From NCBI RefSeq assembly GCF_002934065.1, contig NZ_CP018049.1, forward strand, positions 2,726,501-2,790,500: a DNA stretch of 64,000 nt, in the 5' to 3' direction. Positions 1-8,527 of the stretch are shown here, one piece after another (the stretch's first letter is position 1; every line of letters starts with the position of its first letter). The notes beneath the pieces are model-generated. The model worked only from the letters and a program-made list of their open reading frames with translations. It searched no databases and was not told where the DNA came from. The stretch is from Pseudomonas orientalis. GTDB lineage: Bacteria > Pseudomonadota > Gammaproteobacteria > Pseudomonadales > Pseudomonadaceae. Position numbers and translations under genes: made by a program.

Positions 1-412
1 CCGTGGGCGTCACATGCAAGGTGCCGCGCGGGTTACTCAGCAGGCCGCACGTGATGGCGTAGTCGCCGGGCAGCAGGTTGGCGTTGATCACCTGGCTCAA
101 GCCTGGGGCAATATTCTCCCGCTCTTCGACGACCAGCACGCCGTCGAGAATTTCCCATTCCACTGCGCGATCGGAGCGGTTGATGATGCGAAAGCTCGCG
201 CGCCCGGCCGGCACCGTCAGAGCGTTGGGCTCGCAGGCGTGGCCGTGGATGGTCACCGCGATTTCATTGTGGTTGGCCTGGCGCTTGCCGGCAGCCAACT
301 GCGAGGCGTAATAGAACAGGCCGGCGGCGGCGATCATCACCACCACTGAGCCGGCCAGGGCCCAGCGCAGCGCGCGGGACGGCGGGGCCGGTTGAGGAGT
401 TGGGCTGGACAA
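1..412 (-). CDS. efeO: Iron uptake protein EfeO, N-terminal part (cut by window edge)
   Basis: Reading the minus strand from a TTG at 412 gives an open frame to the window edge (about 137 codons). An N-terminal membrane anchor or uncleaved signal (residues about 15-35, rich in V, M, I, A) is followed by a cupredoxin-like domain containing a HGHACEPNALTVPAGR-type strand, then GDYAITCGLL. That is the layout of the EfeO N-terminal cupredoxin domain; the M75 peptidase-like domain would lie outside the window. It starts 10 bp after the efeU stop, so the two form one operon. EfeO is a periplasmic partner of the EfeU permease in ferrous/ferric iron uptake. The TTG start is an inference from position; the family call is fairly safe from context. 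Confidence 0.8.
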   Translation of the reverse strand, partial: MSSPTPQPAPPSRALRWALAGSVVVMIAAAGLFYYASQLAAGKRQANHNEIAVTIHGHACEPNALTVPAGRASFRIINRSDRAVEWEILDGVLVVEERENIAPGLSQVINANLLPGDYAITCGLLSNPRGTLHVTPT

Positions 413-422
413 GGGACGGTCC

Positions 423-1268
423 TTACTGGCTGGAGACGGAAGAAGTGGGCGTGACAGGCTTGGCGGACGGCGCGGGCAGGAAGAACATCACCAGCGCCAC
501 CACCAGGTAGATCAGATAAGCGCCGAGCGTGCTGACGGTCGGTGCTTCCTGATAGCCGAACATACCGGCGAGCACTGAGCCGAGCGGGCTGTCCATCGGC
601 AGCGAGGCGCTGAAATCGAACAGCACGGTTTGCAGGTGATTCCACACGCCCGCTTCATGAAGGGCCTGCACCGAGTTGGCGAGAATGCCGGCCGCCACCA
701 CGAGAATGAACAGCCCGGTCCAGCGGAAAAACGCGCCGAGGTTCAGGCGCATGCTGCCGGAATAGATCAAAAAGCCCACGACAATCGCGAGGATCAGGCC
801 GAGCAGGGCGCCCATCGGCGCGCCGGGGCCTTCGCTCTGCTGGAACACGGCGAGCAGAAAGAACACCGTCTCCAGGCCTTCGCGCGCCACCGCGAAAAAC
901 ACCATGGCGATCAGCGCAAACACTTGATGCCGGGAGCCGGCCAAGGCATGGTCAAGGGACTCATGCAGCGAGTGCTTGATGGAGCGCGCCACCTTGCGCA
1001 TCCAGAACACCATGGAACTGAGGATGCCCACCGCGACCAGTCCGACGATGCCTTCGAACAATTCCTGCTGTTTCTGCGGGAATTCGGCGCTGACCAGTTC
1101 CAGCCCACCGCCCACCAGCAAGGACAGGGCAGCGGCGAGAAATACACCGATCCACACGGCGGGCATCCACTGGCCGCGCCCGGTCTGTTGCAGGTAACTG
1201 GCGATGATGCCAACGATCAACGCCGCCTCAATGCCTTCGCGCAGCATGATTAAAAAAGGAACGAGCAT
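423..1268 (-). CDS. efeU: Ferrous iron permease EfeU (FTR1 family)
   Basis: 281 residues with about seven hydrophobic helices. Two REGxE iron-binding motifs are visible: REGIE at residues 10-14 and REGLE at 129-133, the hallmark of the FTR1/EfeU oxidase-dependent iron permease family. The protein sits in the inner membrane and moves iron into the cytoplasm, working with periplasmic EfeO (encoded just downstream) and usually EfeB. A good Fur-box-like sequence lies about 40-60 bp upstream, so iron repression is likely. The length is normal for the family and the gene looks intact. Confidence 0.93.
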   Translation of the reverse strand: MLVPFLIMLREGIEAALIVGIIASYLQQTGRGQWMPAVWIGVFLAAALSLLVGGGLELVSAEFPQKQQELFEGIVGLVAVGILSSMVFWMRKVARSIKHSLHESLDHALAGSRHQVFALIAMVFFAVAREGLETVFFLLAVFQQSEGPGAPMGALLGLILAIVVGFLIYSGSMRLNLGAFFRWTGLFILVVAAGILANSVQALHEAGVWNHLQTVLFDFSASLPMDSPLGSVLAGMFGYQEAPTVSTLGAYLIYLVVALVMFFLPAPSAKPVTPTSSVSSQ

Positions 1269-1308
1269 CGGGCACCACGGCGTAACTAGATAGGAAGCTA
1301 AGTTGTAA

Positions 1309-1327
1309 CATAATGATACTCATTGCT
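1309..1327 (-). promoter_or_regulatory. Fur-box-like operator upstream of efeUO
   Basis: The 19-bp site matches the classical palindromic Fur consensus at 14 positions; its core ATAATGATAcTCATT differs from the consensus core at one base. It lies 41 bp upstream of the efeU start and between the divergent efeU and AraC genes, so it could also affect the AraC gene. Confidence 0.7.
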
Positions 1328-1436
1328 AAACAAGAAATATTGACCTTTGCTGAACCTCGGCTGAACGGTGGTGGCGAAGCGCAACCGCCCTTATGATGCA
1401 GGCCACCTGGTTTGCAGTCGGATAACTCAACATCCC

Positions 1437-2459
1437 ATGTCGGAAAAAGACACCATCTCCATCCACCTTGTGCGCGAAGCCTTGCTGCAAAGCTGTGCGC
1501 CTGGTGCGGCCACTGTCGAGGCATTGAGCAAAGTCGGGATTGATCCTGCGTTGCTTGAGCAGCCCAATGCCCGTGTCCCGGCCACGGCCTATGCGCGCCT
1601 GTGGCGTTTGCTGGCGCGGCGCAGGGATGACGAGTTTTTTGGCATGGACCCGCGCAAGCTCAAAAGCGGCAGCCTGGCGTTTCTGTGCCGCGCCGCCATG
1701 GCACAACCGAGCCTGATGGCCGGCCTGGAAACCGGTTTGGGTTTTCTGTCGCTGATGCTCGAGCGCATGCCTGCCCAGTTGGTGCGTCAACAGAGCCTGG
1801 CGGAGATCGTCCTGCTCGAACCCGATGAGTCCAAGCGCGCGTTCACCTATTTCACCTATTGGATGATCGTGCACGGCGTTGCCTGCTGGCTGGCCGGACG
1901 GCGCATTCCGATCCTGGCCATCGAACTGCGCTGCGCCCGCCCGGATTTTTGTGATGATTACCAGGTGATGTTTTCCGACAACCTGCGTTTTGATCGCCCA
2001 CGCACCCGTATGATCTTTTCGGCCGAGTGCCTGGACTTGTCGATCAAGCGTACGCCGCAGGAACTGCAACGCTTTCTCGGCCAGGCGCCAGCCAATATCC
2101 TGGTCAAATACCGCGACCCGCAAAGCTTGGCCAGCCGCATCAAGCATGACCTGCGCCATATGCCCCCGCACACCTGGCCGGAGACGGACGGCCTTGCCGC
2201 CACCCTGTGCATCTCCGCGTCCACCCTGCGCCGCCGCTTGGCAGAAGAAGGGCAGACCTATCAGGGCCTCAAGGACAGCGTGCGCAAGGAGTTGGCGATT
2301 GTGTGGCTGGCTGAGCCGCAGATCAGCTTCGCCCAGATTGCCGAGCGACTGGGGTTTGCCGATGCCAGTTCTTTCTATAAGGCGTTCCGTAAATGGTCGG
2401 GGTCGAATCCGGGGCATTATCGGAGTTTGATTCTGAATGAGATAACGCCTGGAATGTAG
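1437..2459 (+). CDS. AraC-family transcriptional regulator (arabinose-binding-type N-terminus)
   Basis: 340 residues from ATG 1437; an in-frame GTG at 1368 is possible, but its N-terminal extension looks non-coding. Residues about 1-200 resemble the AraC-type arabinose-binding domain found in OruR/ArgR-like regulators. The last about 90 residues form a double helix-turn-helix: LCISASTLRRRLAEEG, then ISFAQIAERLGFADASSFYK and FRKWSGSNPG. It is divergent from efeUO. The inducer is not recognisable. No link to iron is proven beyond the shared intergenic region. Confidence 0.85.
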   Translation: MSEKDTISIHLVREALLQSCAPGAATVEALSKVGIDPALLEQPNARVPATAYARLWRLLARRRDDEFFGMDPRKLKSGSLAFLCRAAMAQPSLMAGLETGLGFLSLMLERMPAQLVRQQSLAEIVLLEPDESKRAFTYFTYWMIVHGVACWLAGRRIPILAIELRCARPDFCDDYQVMFSDNLRFDRPRTRMIFSAECLDLSIKRTPQELQRFLGQAPANILVKYRDPQSLASRIKHDLRHMPPHTWPETDGLAATLCISASTLRRRLAEEGQTYQGLKDSVRKELAIVWLAEPQISFAQIAERLGFADASSFYKAFRKWSGSNPGHYRSLILNEITPGM

Positions 2460-2731
2460 CGCCGGTGCGGGACTAGGAAGCAACTTACAGTTTCTTTCAC
2501 TTGGGTATGACAGAGCCTTCCTTATTGTTTTTAGGAAGCGGCTGGCATATCCGGAATAAAAAATCGTGCACAGTTTTAACCGTGATCCTACTCGGTAGAT
2601 GGATGAAGTCGGACGATTCAGGCCGTACGGGTCGCGTTATTAACTGTGAGGGTTTTGCTGGATACCCATTAAAGCGTGGTGTGATGACCTTCATATGTTA
2701 CGTCTCCAATCAATAACTTGATGGTGAACTT
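2460..2731. other. Intergenic region without convincing gene
   Basis: 272 bp, more AT-rich than the flanks. Short open frames exist on both strands but none has a convincing ribosome-binding site or protein-like composition. It presumably carries the promoter of the small secreted protein gene that follows. Confidence 0.5.
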
Positions 2732-3115
2732 ATGAATCGTTTCGTTGCGTTACCCTTTGCCGCGTTGATGCTGGCCTCGGTTCAGGCGTCGGCACTGTGC
2801 TTGAATATCTCGGAGAGTTTTAGCGGAACAGTAGAGCCGGAAACTGAAGTTACCGTACATGGGCCGTTCGCAATAACGGGCAATAATGGATGTTCTAATG
2901 CGAATATTGAGGCAATGATTTCAGCGGCGGGTGCGGGGAGAGCTCCCCAGATATCCATCGAGCGTGAAGTCGGCTCCTCTTGGACGAAGGTTGCGGCCAA
3001 TCCTTTGTCTCCTAGTGTGTCTTGGCTGGGGCCTCTGGGTACATATCGAGTCAGGGCGCACAATCCTGATACCGGCTCGAAGGTCTTTTCAGGAACTGTC
3101 AGATACGGACGCTAG
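2732..3115 (+). CDS. Small secreted protein of unknown function
   Basis: 127 residues. A typical Sec signal peptide (positively charged N-terminus, hydrophobic core, VQASA cleavage site near residue 21) precedes a mature part of about 106 residues that is rich in Ser, Thr and Gly, with two cysteines that could pair. The pattern of alternating polar and hydrophobic residues suggests a small beta-sandwich periplasmic or extracellular protein. No family was recognised. The base composition is lower in GC than its neighbours, which may indicate a recently acquired or fast-evolving gene. Confidence 0.65.
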   Translation: MNRFVALPFAALMLASVQASALCLNISESFSGTVEPETEVTVHGPFAITGNNGCSNANIEAMISAAGAGRAPQISIEREVGSSWTKVAANPLSPSVSWLGPLGTYRVRAHNPDTGSKVFSGTVRYGR

Positions 3116-3176
3116 GCGGCAGTGATAGCAGTGTGTCAGAGCGCTGGCACGCTGCTACCTTCCTGATGCTTCATCA

Positions 3177-3701
3177 TCAGGCCCGCTCCTCCACCGACAA
3201 ATCATGTTTTGACGAGTTTGCGAAATACGCCAGGGCATTAATGGCACGATTGGCGTCAAACATGCCCTGTATATATTCCGGAATGCCCTGTGAGCGCCCT
3301 ACGTCCGGGTTGCTTTTTACAAATGCAAGGTAGTCCTCCAGCTTTTCGTCAAACAGCGCAATTGCATTGAATTTCACATGCGTGTTCGTTTGTCGGCCGG
3401 TGGCGTCAGAGGCGCCATCTCCGGATATGAAAATCAGGAAAGCCTGCTCATCGATTACTTTACTATCGAACAACCGCCGCCCCACCTGCTTAAGCTCATC
3501 GGTGCTGATAGACGTCATATCATACTTCTTCAAAAACGCTTTCAAATCCGCCAGTTCGTCTTGCTGCCACATTCGCAGTTCGTCAACGGCGTTTGACTCC
3601 TCCGTAATGGTGAACGCATTCGTGACCTTTTCCGGGTTCTTGATGACGACCGCATCCGTCTGTTTGGAAAGTACATTAGGTATTGTCACTCTCATGTCCA
3701 T
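3177..3701 (-). CDS. Hypothetical cytoplasmic protein, 174 aa
   Basis: A strong Shine-Dalgarno sequence (AAGGAG, 7 bases before ATG 3701) supports translation. The product is acidic, with no signal peptide and no membrane segment. It contains a helical middle region (DELRMWQQDELADLKAFLKK) and a segment ISGDGASDATG that looks like a loop. No family was recognised. It stands alone between a secreted-protein gene on the other strand and the efflux operon terminator. Confidence 0.65.
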   Translation of the reverse strand: MDMRVTIPNVLSKQTDAVVIKNPEKVTNAFTITEESNAVDELRMWQQDELADLKAFLKKYDMTSISTDELKQVGRRLFDSKVIDEQAFLIFISGDGASDATGRQTNTHVKFNAIALFDEKLEDYLAFVKSNPDVGRSQGIPEYIQGMFDANRAINALAYFANSSKHDLSVEERA

Positions 3702-3843
3702 GTTCGTCTCCTTATAGGATGAAGGGTACGTCCGGTTATCGACCTCTTTTGAATGATATTTAAGTCATTTGGAACTTTGGGAAGTGTCTGACGGATAAGG
3801 ATTACCAACAGGCGAAAACTGTTTGACTCACTGATAACCGGGC

Positions 3844-3879
3844 AAAAAAAAGCCCCGCGACCGAATGGATCGCAGGGCT
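3844..3879 (-). terminator. Rho-independent terminator of the RND efflux operon
   Basis: Read on the minus strand, a 10-bp stem (AGCCCTGCGA with TCGCGGGGCT, one G-U pair) is followed by a run of T residues (A3844-A3850 on the plus strand). It lies about 40 bp after the oprN-like stop codon. Confidence 0.85.
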
Positions 3880-3920
3880 AAAAATTGGCTGGATGCGACC
3901 AACCAAAGGAGCTCTTTACA

Positions 3921-5336
3921 TCACTTGTTGCCGGCGACCACCGTGTCCGGCTGCCAGCCGCCACCCAACGCCTTGTAGATCGCCACTATGCCGCGATACA
4001 GGTCCACTTCGGCCTGGGCCTGGGCGTCTTCGGCGGCCAGGCGTTCGCGTTGGGCGTCGAGCAGGACCAGGAAGTCCACGGTGCCTTCGCGGTAGCGGAT
4101 CGCCGCGAGGTCGGCGGCGGCGCGGCTGGATTCGCTTTGGCGGATCAGCGAGACCAGGCGTTGCTGGCGCTTGCCGTAGTCGCTGAAGGCGTTTTCGGAT
4201 TCTTCCAGGGCCAGCAGCACTTGCTGCTCATAGGTTGCCAGGGCGCCGTCGGCTTCGGCATTCGCACCGCGCAAGCGGGCGCGCACGCTGCCCAGGTCGA
4301 ATGCGGCCCAGGTGATGCTCGGGCCCAGGGACCAGGCATTCGCGGCGGCCGAACCGATCTGCGAGCCGCGCCCGGCGGTGAAGCCGAGGAAGCCGCTGAG
4401 GCTGACCCGTGGAAACAGGTCGGCCTTGGCTACGCCGATCCGCGCGGTGGCGGCGGCCAGTTTGCGTTCGGCGCTGAGGATGTCCGGGCGTCGTTGCAGC
4501 AGTTGCCCCGGATCGCCGATCGGTAATGCCTTGGCAATCGCCGGCAGGTCTTTGGGGCTCAGGTCCACGCTCAGTTTGTCCGGGCGCTGGCCGAGGAGGG
4601 TGGCGATGCGGTTACGCTCGCGCACTTGCTCGGCCTGCAGTTGCGGCACGCTGGCTTCCACCGCCGCCAGGCGCGCATCGGCGCGTTCCACGTCAAGCTG
4701 ATCACCCACACCGGCATCGCGCAGGCTCACGGTGATGGAGCGCGAGTCCTGCTGGTTCTTCAGGTTGTCCAGGGCGATGCGTTCTCGCAGTTGCGCACCG
4801 CGCAGTTGGCCGTAGGCGTCCACCAGTTCGGCAATCATGGTGACTTGCAGTTGGTACAGGTCGGCTTCGGCCACTTGCTGGTCGGCGTCGCTGGCTTCCA
4901 GGTTGCGGCGGATGCGCCCGAACAGGTCGACTTCCCAGGCCATGTCCAGGCCCAGGTCATAGCGCTCGCTGTTGACACGTTTGGTGGTCTGGCCCGGAAT
5001 CTGGCCTTTGCCCACTTCACTGCTGGCGCGGGAGGTGACCACCGGCATGATGTCGTTGGCCGCGTCATCGCGAATCGCACGTGCCGCCCGCAGGCGGGCA
5101 AACGCTACGCGTAAATCACGGTTGCCGCTCAACGACTGGGTCACCAGCTGGTTAAGCGTCGGGTCTTCGAACTGCTGCCACCAGATGCCTTCGTATTTGC
5201 CATGGTCGTAGCTTTTGCTGTCGGCGGCGGCCGTGATATTGGCCGCCTCCAGCTGTTGGGTCTTGTAGTCCGGGCCTACGGCACAGGCGGCGAGCGCCAG
5301 TACCAGCAAGCTCGGCAGGAATATTTTCACACTCAT
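3921..5336 (-). CDS. oprN: RND efflux outer-membrane lipoprotein (OprN/OprM-like)
   Basis: 471 residues; a lipoprotein signal with lipobox LALAAC puts the lipidated Cys at residue 18. Two repeated outer-membrane-efflux-protein halves follow, with the usual TolC-type coiled-coil helices and phrases such as GPDYK near the N-terminus and RRPDILSAERKLAAATARIGVAKADLFP (given here only as positions about 281-308). It would form the trimeric outer-membrane channel of the MexEF pump. Its ATG overlaps the mexF stop codon (ATGA), so it is translationally coupled. The symbol is assigned from operon context; the pair MexF/OprN is the best match by memory. Confidence 0.85.
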   Translation of the reverse strand: MSVKIFLPSLLVLALAACAVGPDYKTQQLEAANITAAADSKSYDHGKYEGIWWQQFEDPTLNQLVTQSLSGNRDLRVAFARLRAARAIRDDAANDIMPVVTSRASSEVGKGQIPGQTTKRVNSERYDLGLDMAWEVDLFGRIRRNLEASDADQQVAEADLYQLQVTMIAELVDAYGQLRGAQLRERIALDNLKNQQDSRSITVSLRDAGVGDQLDVERADARLAAVEASVPQLQAEQVRERNRIATLLGQRPDKLSVDLSPKDLPAIAKALPIGDPGQLLQRRPDILSAERKLAAATARIGVAKADLFPRVSLSGFLGFTAGRGSQIGSAAANAWSLGPSITWAAFDLGSVRARLRGANAEADGALATYEQQVLLALEESENAFSDYGKRQQRLVSLIRQSESSRAAADLAAIRYREGTVDFLVLLDAQRERLAAEDAQAQAEVDLYRGIVAIYKALGGGWQPDTVVAGNK

Positions 5337-8300
5337 TGCTGTGTCTCCAGCTTCAAGGCCTTGGCCGCTTTGCGCGCTTCCTGGCGCTCCACATAACGCC
5401 GGATCAGTACGTAGAACACGGGCGTCAGCAACAGACCGAAGAAGGTCACCCCGATCATCCCGGAGAACACCGCCACACCCATGGCATGGCGCATCTCGGC
5501 ACCGGCACCGCTGGACAGCACCAGCGGCACCACACCCATGATGAAGGCGAAGGAAGTCATCAGGATCGGCCGCAGACGCAGGCGGCAGGCTTCCAGTACC
5601 GCCGCCAGCGGGTCGAGGCCTTCCTGCTGTTTATCCTTGGCAAACTCGACGATCAGGATCGCGTTCTTGCAGGCCAGGCCCACCAGTACGATCAGGCCGA
5701 TCTGGGTGAAGATGTTGTTGTCGCTGCCCGACAGAATCACCCCGGTGATGGCCGACAGCAGCGTCATCGGTACGATCAGGATCACCGCCAGCGGCAGGCT
5801 CCAGCTTTCGTATTGGGCGGCCAGTACCAGGAACGCCAGCAGTACGCAGAGCGGGAACACGAACAGCGCGGTATTGCCCGAGAGGATTTGCTGATAGGTC
5901 AGGTCGGTCCACTCATAGGTCATGCCGTTGGGCAGTTCATCTTTCAACAGCTTTTCAATGGCTATCTGGGCCTGGCCGGAGCTGTAGCCCGGTGCGGCGT
6001 TGCCGTTGATTTCAGCGGTGATAAAGCCGTTGTAGTGCATCACGCGGTCGGGGCCCGAGGTGTCGCTGACCTTGATAAAGGTCGCCAGCGGGATCATCTC
6101 GCCCTTGTTGTTGCGCACTTTCAACTGGCCGATCTGGTCGGCGTCCTGGCGGAACTGCTGCTCGGCCTGCACGTTGACCTGATAGGTGCGTCCGAAGCGG
6201 TTGAAGTCGTTGGCATACAACGAGCCCAGGTAGACCTGCAGCGTGTCGAAGATGTCGCTGATCGCCACGCCATGGGTCTTGGCCTTTTCACGGTCGATGG
6301 CCGCGTCGACTTGCGGCACGTTCACCGTGTAGCTGGTGAACAGGCCGAACAGCTCGGGCACGTTGTGGCTCTTGGCGATGACGTTCTGCACTTCTTTGTA
6401 CAGCTCGTCATAGCCGAGGTTGCCACGGTCTTCGATCTGCAGGCGGAACCCGCCGATGGTGCCCAGGCCTTGTACCGGCGGCGGCGGGAAGATCGCCATG
6501 TAGGCTTCTTCGATATTGGCGTATTGACCGTTCAGTGCACCGGCAATCGCACCGGCGGACATGCTCGCGTCCTTACGCTCGTCGAAGGGTTTCAAGGTCA
6601 CGAACACGATGCCGCTGTTTGGGCTGTTGGTGAAACCGTTGATCGACAGGCCTGGGAAGGCAATCGCGGCTTCCACACCAGGTTGTTTCAGGGCGATCTC
6701 CGACATGCGCTTCATCACGCTTTCGGTGCGATCAAGGCTCGCGGCGTCGGGCAGTTGGGCGAAGGCCACCAGGTACTGCTTGTCCTGGGCCGGTACGAAA
6801 CCGGTCGGGGTGTGGGCAAAGCCGAAGAACGTCAGCACCATCAGGCCGGCATACACGAACAGGGCAATGCCGCTGCCGCGAATCACCCGGCGGACGGTCC
6901 CCACGTAGCCATGGCTGGCCTTTTCGAAGAAGCGGTTGAACGGACGGAACAACCAGCCACCGAAGATCTTGTCGAGGAACCTGGAGAAACGATCCTTCGG
7001 CGCATCGTGGGCACGCAGCAGCACAGCGGCCAGGGCAGGGGACAGCGTCAGGGAGTTGAACGCCGAGATCACCGTCGAGATCGCAATGGTCAAGGCGAAC
7101 TGTTTGTAGAACTGTCCGGTCAAGCCGCTGATAAAGGCGGCCGGGATGAACACCGCGCACAGCACCAGCGCCGTGGCGATGATCGGGCCGGTCACTTCGC
7201 TCATGGCCTTTTCAGTGGCCGGGAACGGCTCCAGGCCCAGCTCGATATTACGCTCGACGTTCTCCACCACCACGATGGCATCGTCCACCACGATCCCGAT
7301 GGCCAGTACCAGGCCGAACAGGGACAGCGCGTTGAGCGAGAAGCCGAACAGGTGCATCACCGCAAACGTACCGATCAGGGAGACCGGCACCGCCACCAGC
7401 GGAATGATCGAGGCGCGCCAGGTCTGCAGGAACAGGATCACCACCAGCACGACCAGGATCAGCGCTTCGAACAGGGTGTGCACCACCGCTTCGATGGAGC
7501 CGCGCACGAAGATCGTCGGGTCATAGGCGATGCGGTAATCCATCCCCGCCGGAAAGCTCTTTTTCAGCTCGGCCATTTTGGCGCGCACATCGTTGGAGAT
7601 GTCGATGGCATTGGAACCGGGGCGCTGGAAAATAGGAATCGCCACGGCCGGTTGGTTATCGATCAGCGAACGCAGTGCGTATTGGCTGGAACCCAGCTCG
7701 ACGCGGGCGATGTCCTTGAGCCGCGTGATTTCACCGTTGGCGCCGGCGCGAATCACAATGTTCTCGAACTCTTCCTCGGTGACCAGGCGGCCTTGGGTAT
7801 TGACCGACAACTGGAAGCTGGTGTCACTCGGCGCAGGCTGCGCGCCCAGGGCACCGGCGGCTACCTGACGGTTCTGCTCGCGGATCGCTGTGACCACATC
7901 GGTCGCGGTCAGGTTGCGCGAAGCGGTCTTGTTCGGGTCGAGCCACACGCGCAGGGAATAGTCGCCCATGCCGAACAACTGCACGTCGCCGACGCCGCCC
8001 AGGCGGGCCAGCTCATCCTTGATATTGAGGATCGCGTAGTTGGACAGGTACAGCATGTCGTAACGCTGATCCGGTGAGGTCAAGTGCACCACCATGGTCA
8101 GGTCGGGAGAGGCCTTGTCCACGGTGATACCGATGCGGGTCACTTCCTCGGGCAGTTTTGGCTGGGTGCGCGTCACCCGGTTCTGCACTTGCACCTGCGC
8201 GTTGTCCAGGTCGGTGCCCAGGGCGAAGGTGATGGTCAGGGTCAGCTTGCCGTCGGCAGTGGATTGCGAGGACATGTACAGCATGTTCTCGACGCCGGTG

Positions 8301-8512
8301 ATGGCCTGCTCCAGCGGCGCGGCCACGGTTTCGCCGATGACTTTGGGGTTGGCGCCGGGGAAGTTGGCGCGTACCACCACGGTCGGCGGCACCACTTCCG
8401 GGTATTCACTGATCGGCAGTTGGAACAGCGAGATTGCGCCAGCGATCAGGATCAACAGCGACAGCACCGCTGCGAAGATCGGCCGCGAAATGAAGAACTT
8501 GGAAAAATTCAT
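5333..8512 (-). CDS. mexF: RND multidrug efflux permease MexF-like
   Basis: 1059 residues, the normal RND length. It opens with MNFSKFFISRPIFAAVL and carries the TM4 proton-relay motif VDDAIVVVENVER near residue 410, the GFxxP-type loop TPTGFVPAQDKQYL, and the TM10 lysine in LACKNAILIVEF. The sequence follows P. aeruginosa MexF closely from memory (for example the PISEYPEVVPPTVVVRA segment). It is the inner-membrane proton/drug antiporter of a tripartite pump; MexEF-OprN pumps typically export chloramphenicol, fluoroquinolones, trimethoprim and quinolone-type metabolites. It lies between mexE (15-bp gap) and oprN (4-bp overlap). Confidence 0.93.
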   Translation of the reverse strand: MNFSKFFISRPIFAAVLSLLILIAGAISLFQLPISEYPEVVPPTVVVRANFPGANPKVIGETVAAPLEQAITGVENMLYMSSQSTADGKLTLTITFALGTDLDNAQVQVQNRVTRTQPKLPEEVTRIGITVDKASPDLTMVVHLTSPDQRYDMLYLSNYAILNIKDELARLGGVGDVQLFGMGDYSLRVWLDPNKTASRNLTATDVVTAIREQNRQVAAGALGAQPAPSDTSFQLSVNTQGRLVTEEEFENIVIRAGANGEITRLKDIARVELGSSQYALRSLIDNQPAVAIPIFQRPGSNAIDISNDVRAKMAELKKSFPAGMDYRIAYDPTIFVRGSIEAVVHTLFEALILVVLVVILFLQTWRASIIPLVAVPVSLIGTFAVMHLFGFSLNALSLFGLVLAIGIVVDDAIVVVENVERNIELGLEPFPATEKAMSEVTGPIIATALVLCAVFIPAAFISGLTGQFYKQFALTIAISTVISAFNSLTLSPALAAVLLRAHDAPKDRFSRFLDKIFGGWLFRPFNRFFEKASHGYVGTVRRVIRGSGIALFVYAGLMVLTFFGFAHTPTGFVPAQDKQYLVAFAQLPDAASLDRTESVMKRMSEIALKQPGVEAAIAFPGLSINGFTNSPNSGIVFVTLKPFDERKDASMSAGAIAGALNGQYANIEEAYMAIFPPPPVQGLGTIGGFRLQIEDRGNLGYDELYKEVQNVIAKSHNVPELFGLFTSYTVNVPQVDAAIDREKAKTHGVAISDIFDTLQVYLGSLYANDFNRFGRTYQVNVQAEQQFRQDADQIGQLKVRNNKGEMIPLATFIKVSDTSGPDRVMHYNGFITAEINGNAAPGYSSGQAQIAIEKLLKDELPNGMTYEWTDLTYQQILSGNTALFVFPLCVLLAFLVLAAQYESWSLPLAVILIVPMTLLSAITGVILSGSDNNIFTQIGLIVLVGLACKNAILIVEFAKDKQQEGLDPLAAVLEACRLRLRPILMTSFAFIMGVVPLVLSSGAGAEMRHAMGVAVFSGMIGVTFFGLLLTPVFYVLIRRYVERQEARKAAKALKLETQQ

Positions 8513-8527
8513 CTTGAGTCGTATCCC

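Noticed and set aside
630-1253. Plus-strand frame opposite efeU
   Set aside because: Antisense shadow; His/Gln/Glu-rich low-quality sequence, while the minus strand encodes a clear FTR1 protein.
1326-2483. Minus-strand frame opposite the AraC gene
   Set aside because: No motif, composition of a shadow frame; the plus strand carries a clear helix-turn-helix.
2501-2716. Small plus-strand frame in the 2.46-2.73 kb gap
   Set aside because: No ribosome-binding site at the right distance, no recognisable pattern.
5336-8077. Long plus-strand open frame (913 codons) opposite mexF
   Set aside because: Shadow of the high-GC mexF gene: composition is rich in His, Gln, Arg and Gly, with no domain.
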